Positions 5,553-6,313 of a stretch of 6,313 nucleotides of DNA are shown piece by piece. The notes under the pieces were generated by a model that had not been told where the DNA came from, did not search any database, and saw only the letters and a program-made list of their open reading frames with translations. Both the position numbers and the translations under genes were made by a program. Each line of letters starts with the position of its first letter. Position 1 is the stretch's first letter. This DNA comes from an uncultured Desulfobacterales bacterium (GTDB lineage: Bacteria > Desulfobacterota > Desulfobacteria > Desulfobacterales > G020354645), in NCBI GenBank assembly GCA_947259865.1, contig CAMYNZ010000221.1, forward strand, positions 1 through 6,313, in the 5' to 3' direction.

Positions 5553-6313
5553 GGCAGCCCTCCTGTGAGCACCGGCCCGCTCACCGGGGCGCCGAGTTGA
5601 AGCAAGTTTATGATCCGAGGAGCAATCAGACCCAGTGCCAACGTAATGATCGACAGTGCCAGCGCGGTCCATTCCATACTTGCAGGTACCGGACGACAGG
5701 CTGTTATTTCGGGTACATACCTAAAAGCGCGGGAGAATATACGAAACATATAGGCCGCGGCCAACAGGCTGCCGCCCACAATGACAACCGCCCACCACCA
5801 CTGATCACCGGCCAGGGCAGCATTGAGCAACATCCATTTTGCAATGAATCCGCCGCTGGGCGGCAGGCCCATCAAGCTGACCCCGGCTACGGCCAGAGCG
5901 AACATGGATACGGGTAACCGCTGGCCGATGCCATCCAGATTAGTGATCCGGTCATCTTCGATGGCACGTTTTACCGTGCCGGCCGTCAAAAACACGGTGG
6001 CTTTGGCGCAGGCATGGCAAAGGGCAAAATAAAGGCCTCCGCTCCAGGCCGTAAAGCCGGTTGCATTGACTTTGGTTAAAGGAAAAATTAAAAACAAATA
6101 CCCCAGCTGGCCCACCGTTGAATAGGCTACCAGAAGCTTTAATCGCTGAGCTGTCAGCGCCTGCACAGAGCCCCATATTATCGCCGCTGCTCCCAACCCG
6201 CCCATAAACTGCGCCACCCCAAATGGAAGTACAGCGGTAAATAACTCAAACCAAAGTCTTAAGATCAGGTAATTGGATGTCTTTACGAACAACGCGGACA
6301 GCAGCGCGCTGAC
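5549..6313 (-). CDS. Proton-conducting antiporter-like membrane subunit (MrpD/NuoN-type), 5' end cut by window edge
   Basis: This is the C-terminal 254 residues of a third Proton_antipo_M protein; the frame is open through the right edge, so the real start lies outside. The visible part opens at VSALLSALFVK, the helix-8 region that follows the PxPVSALLH-type motif in relatives, so roughly the first half (helices 1-7) is missing. Conserved features in the visible numbering are K11 (helix 8 lysine), AYSTVGQLGY (63-72, the family's helix-10 motif), H100 and K104 (ALCHACAKA, helix 11) and PPSGGFIAKW with K159 (helix 12). Two or three further hydrophobic segments follow, to a short polar C-terminus. 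The TGA stop (5549-5551) overlaps the next gene's ATG. It is first of the three tandem subunits seen here; more genes of the operon probably lie upstream outside the window. A TTG at 6290-6292 could be mistaken for a start, but it lies inside the conserved domain. Confidence 0.92.
   Translation of the reverse strand, partial: VSALLSALFVKTSNYLILRLWFELFTAVLPFGVAQFMGGLGAAAIIWGSVQALTAQRLKLLVAYSTVGQLGYLFLIFPLTKVNATGFTAWSGGLYFALCHACAKATVFLTAGTVKRAIEDDRITNLDGIGQRLPVSMFALAVAGVSLMGLPPSGGFIAKWMLLNAALAGDQWWWAVVIVGGSLLAAAYMFRIFSRAFRYVPEITACRPVPASMEWTALALSIITLALGLIAPRIINLLQLGAPVSGPVLTGGLP
5559..5564 (-). promoter_or_regulatory. Ribosome binding site deciding the ATG start of the 499-aa subunit
   Basis: AGGAGG lies 6 nt before ATG 5550-5552, inside the 3' end of the upstream antiporter gene. 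It settles the start against the longer open frame reaching 5672 and supports coupled translation across the ATGA overlap. Confidence 0.75.

Noticed and set aside
5553..5672. N-terminal extension of the 499-aa subunit to 5672
   Set aside because: The 40 extra residues are polar, overlap the upstream gene's last helix, and lie before a strong AGGAGG/ATG pair that marks the real start.

Overview
The window holds four protein-coding genes, all on the minus strand, and one non-coding stretch of about 455 bp. Read in the direction of transcription (right to left), it starts inside an antiporter-like membrane subunit cut by the right edge (5549-6313). Two more complete subunits of the same superfamily follow (4053-5552 and 2296-4056). 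After the non-coding interval (1841-2295) comes the first ~613 codons of an alpha-glucan phosphorylase, glgP (1-1840), cut by the left edge.

The three membrane genes form a tight operon segment with 4-bp stop/start overlaps (ATGA and GTGA). All are Proton_antipo_M proteins, the family of NuoL/M/N in complex I, MrpA/MrpD in Na+/H+ antiporters and HyfB-type subunits of membrane hydrogenases. The first two keep the visible ion-pathway lysines. The third lacks the transmembrane-helix-5 glutamate and carries a C-terminal amphipathic stretch plus a last helix, like NuoL. No peripheral redox subunit is visible, so the parent complex (Mrp-type antiporter or complex-I-like enzyme) cannot be decided here.

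The non-coding interval is the least ordinary part. Positions 1980-2296 are bounded by imperfect 18-bp terminal inverted repeats (15/18 identical) and flanked by TAAA on both sides. Inside is a long interrupted palindrome (1998-2146), then a perfect 13-bp inverted repeat around an AT-rich core. I read it as a MITE-like or other non-autonomous palindromic element. Its right end abuts the third antiporter gene and appears to supply the last base of that gene's TAG stop. Removing the element in silico with one TAAA copy gives a C-terminus five residues longer, ending in TAA.

The organism is a bacterium of moderate GC. The phosphorylase type (DUF3417 N-terminus) together with stacked antiporter-like subunits and a palindromic element would suit a Desulfobacterota-like (deltaproteobacterial) anaerobe, but this assignment is a weak inference. 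The phosphorylase releases glucose 1-phosphate from storage glucan. The membrane subunits move H+ or Na+. Nothing in the sequence shows a functional link between the two.
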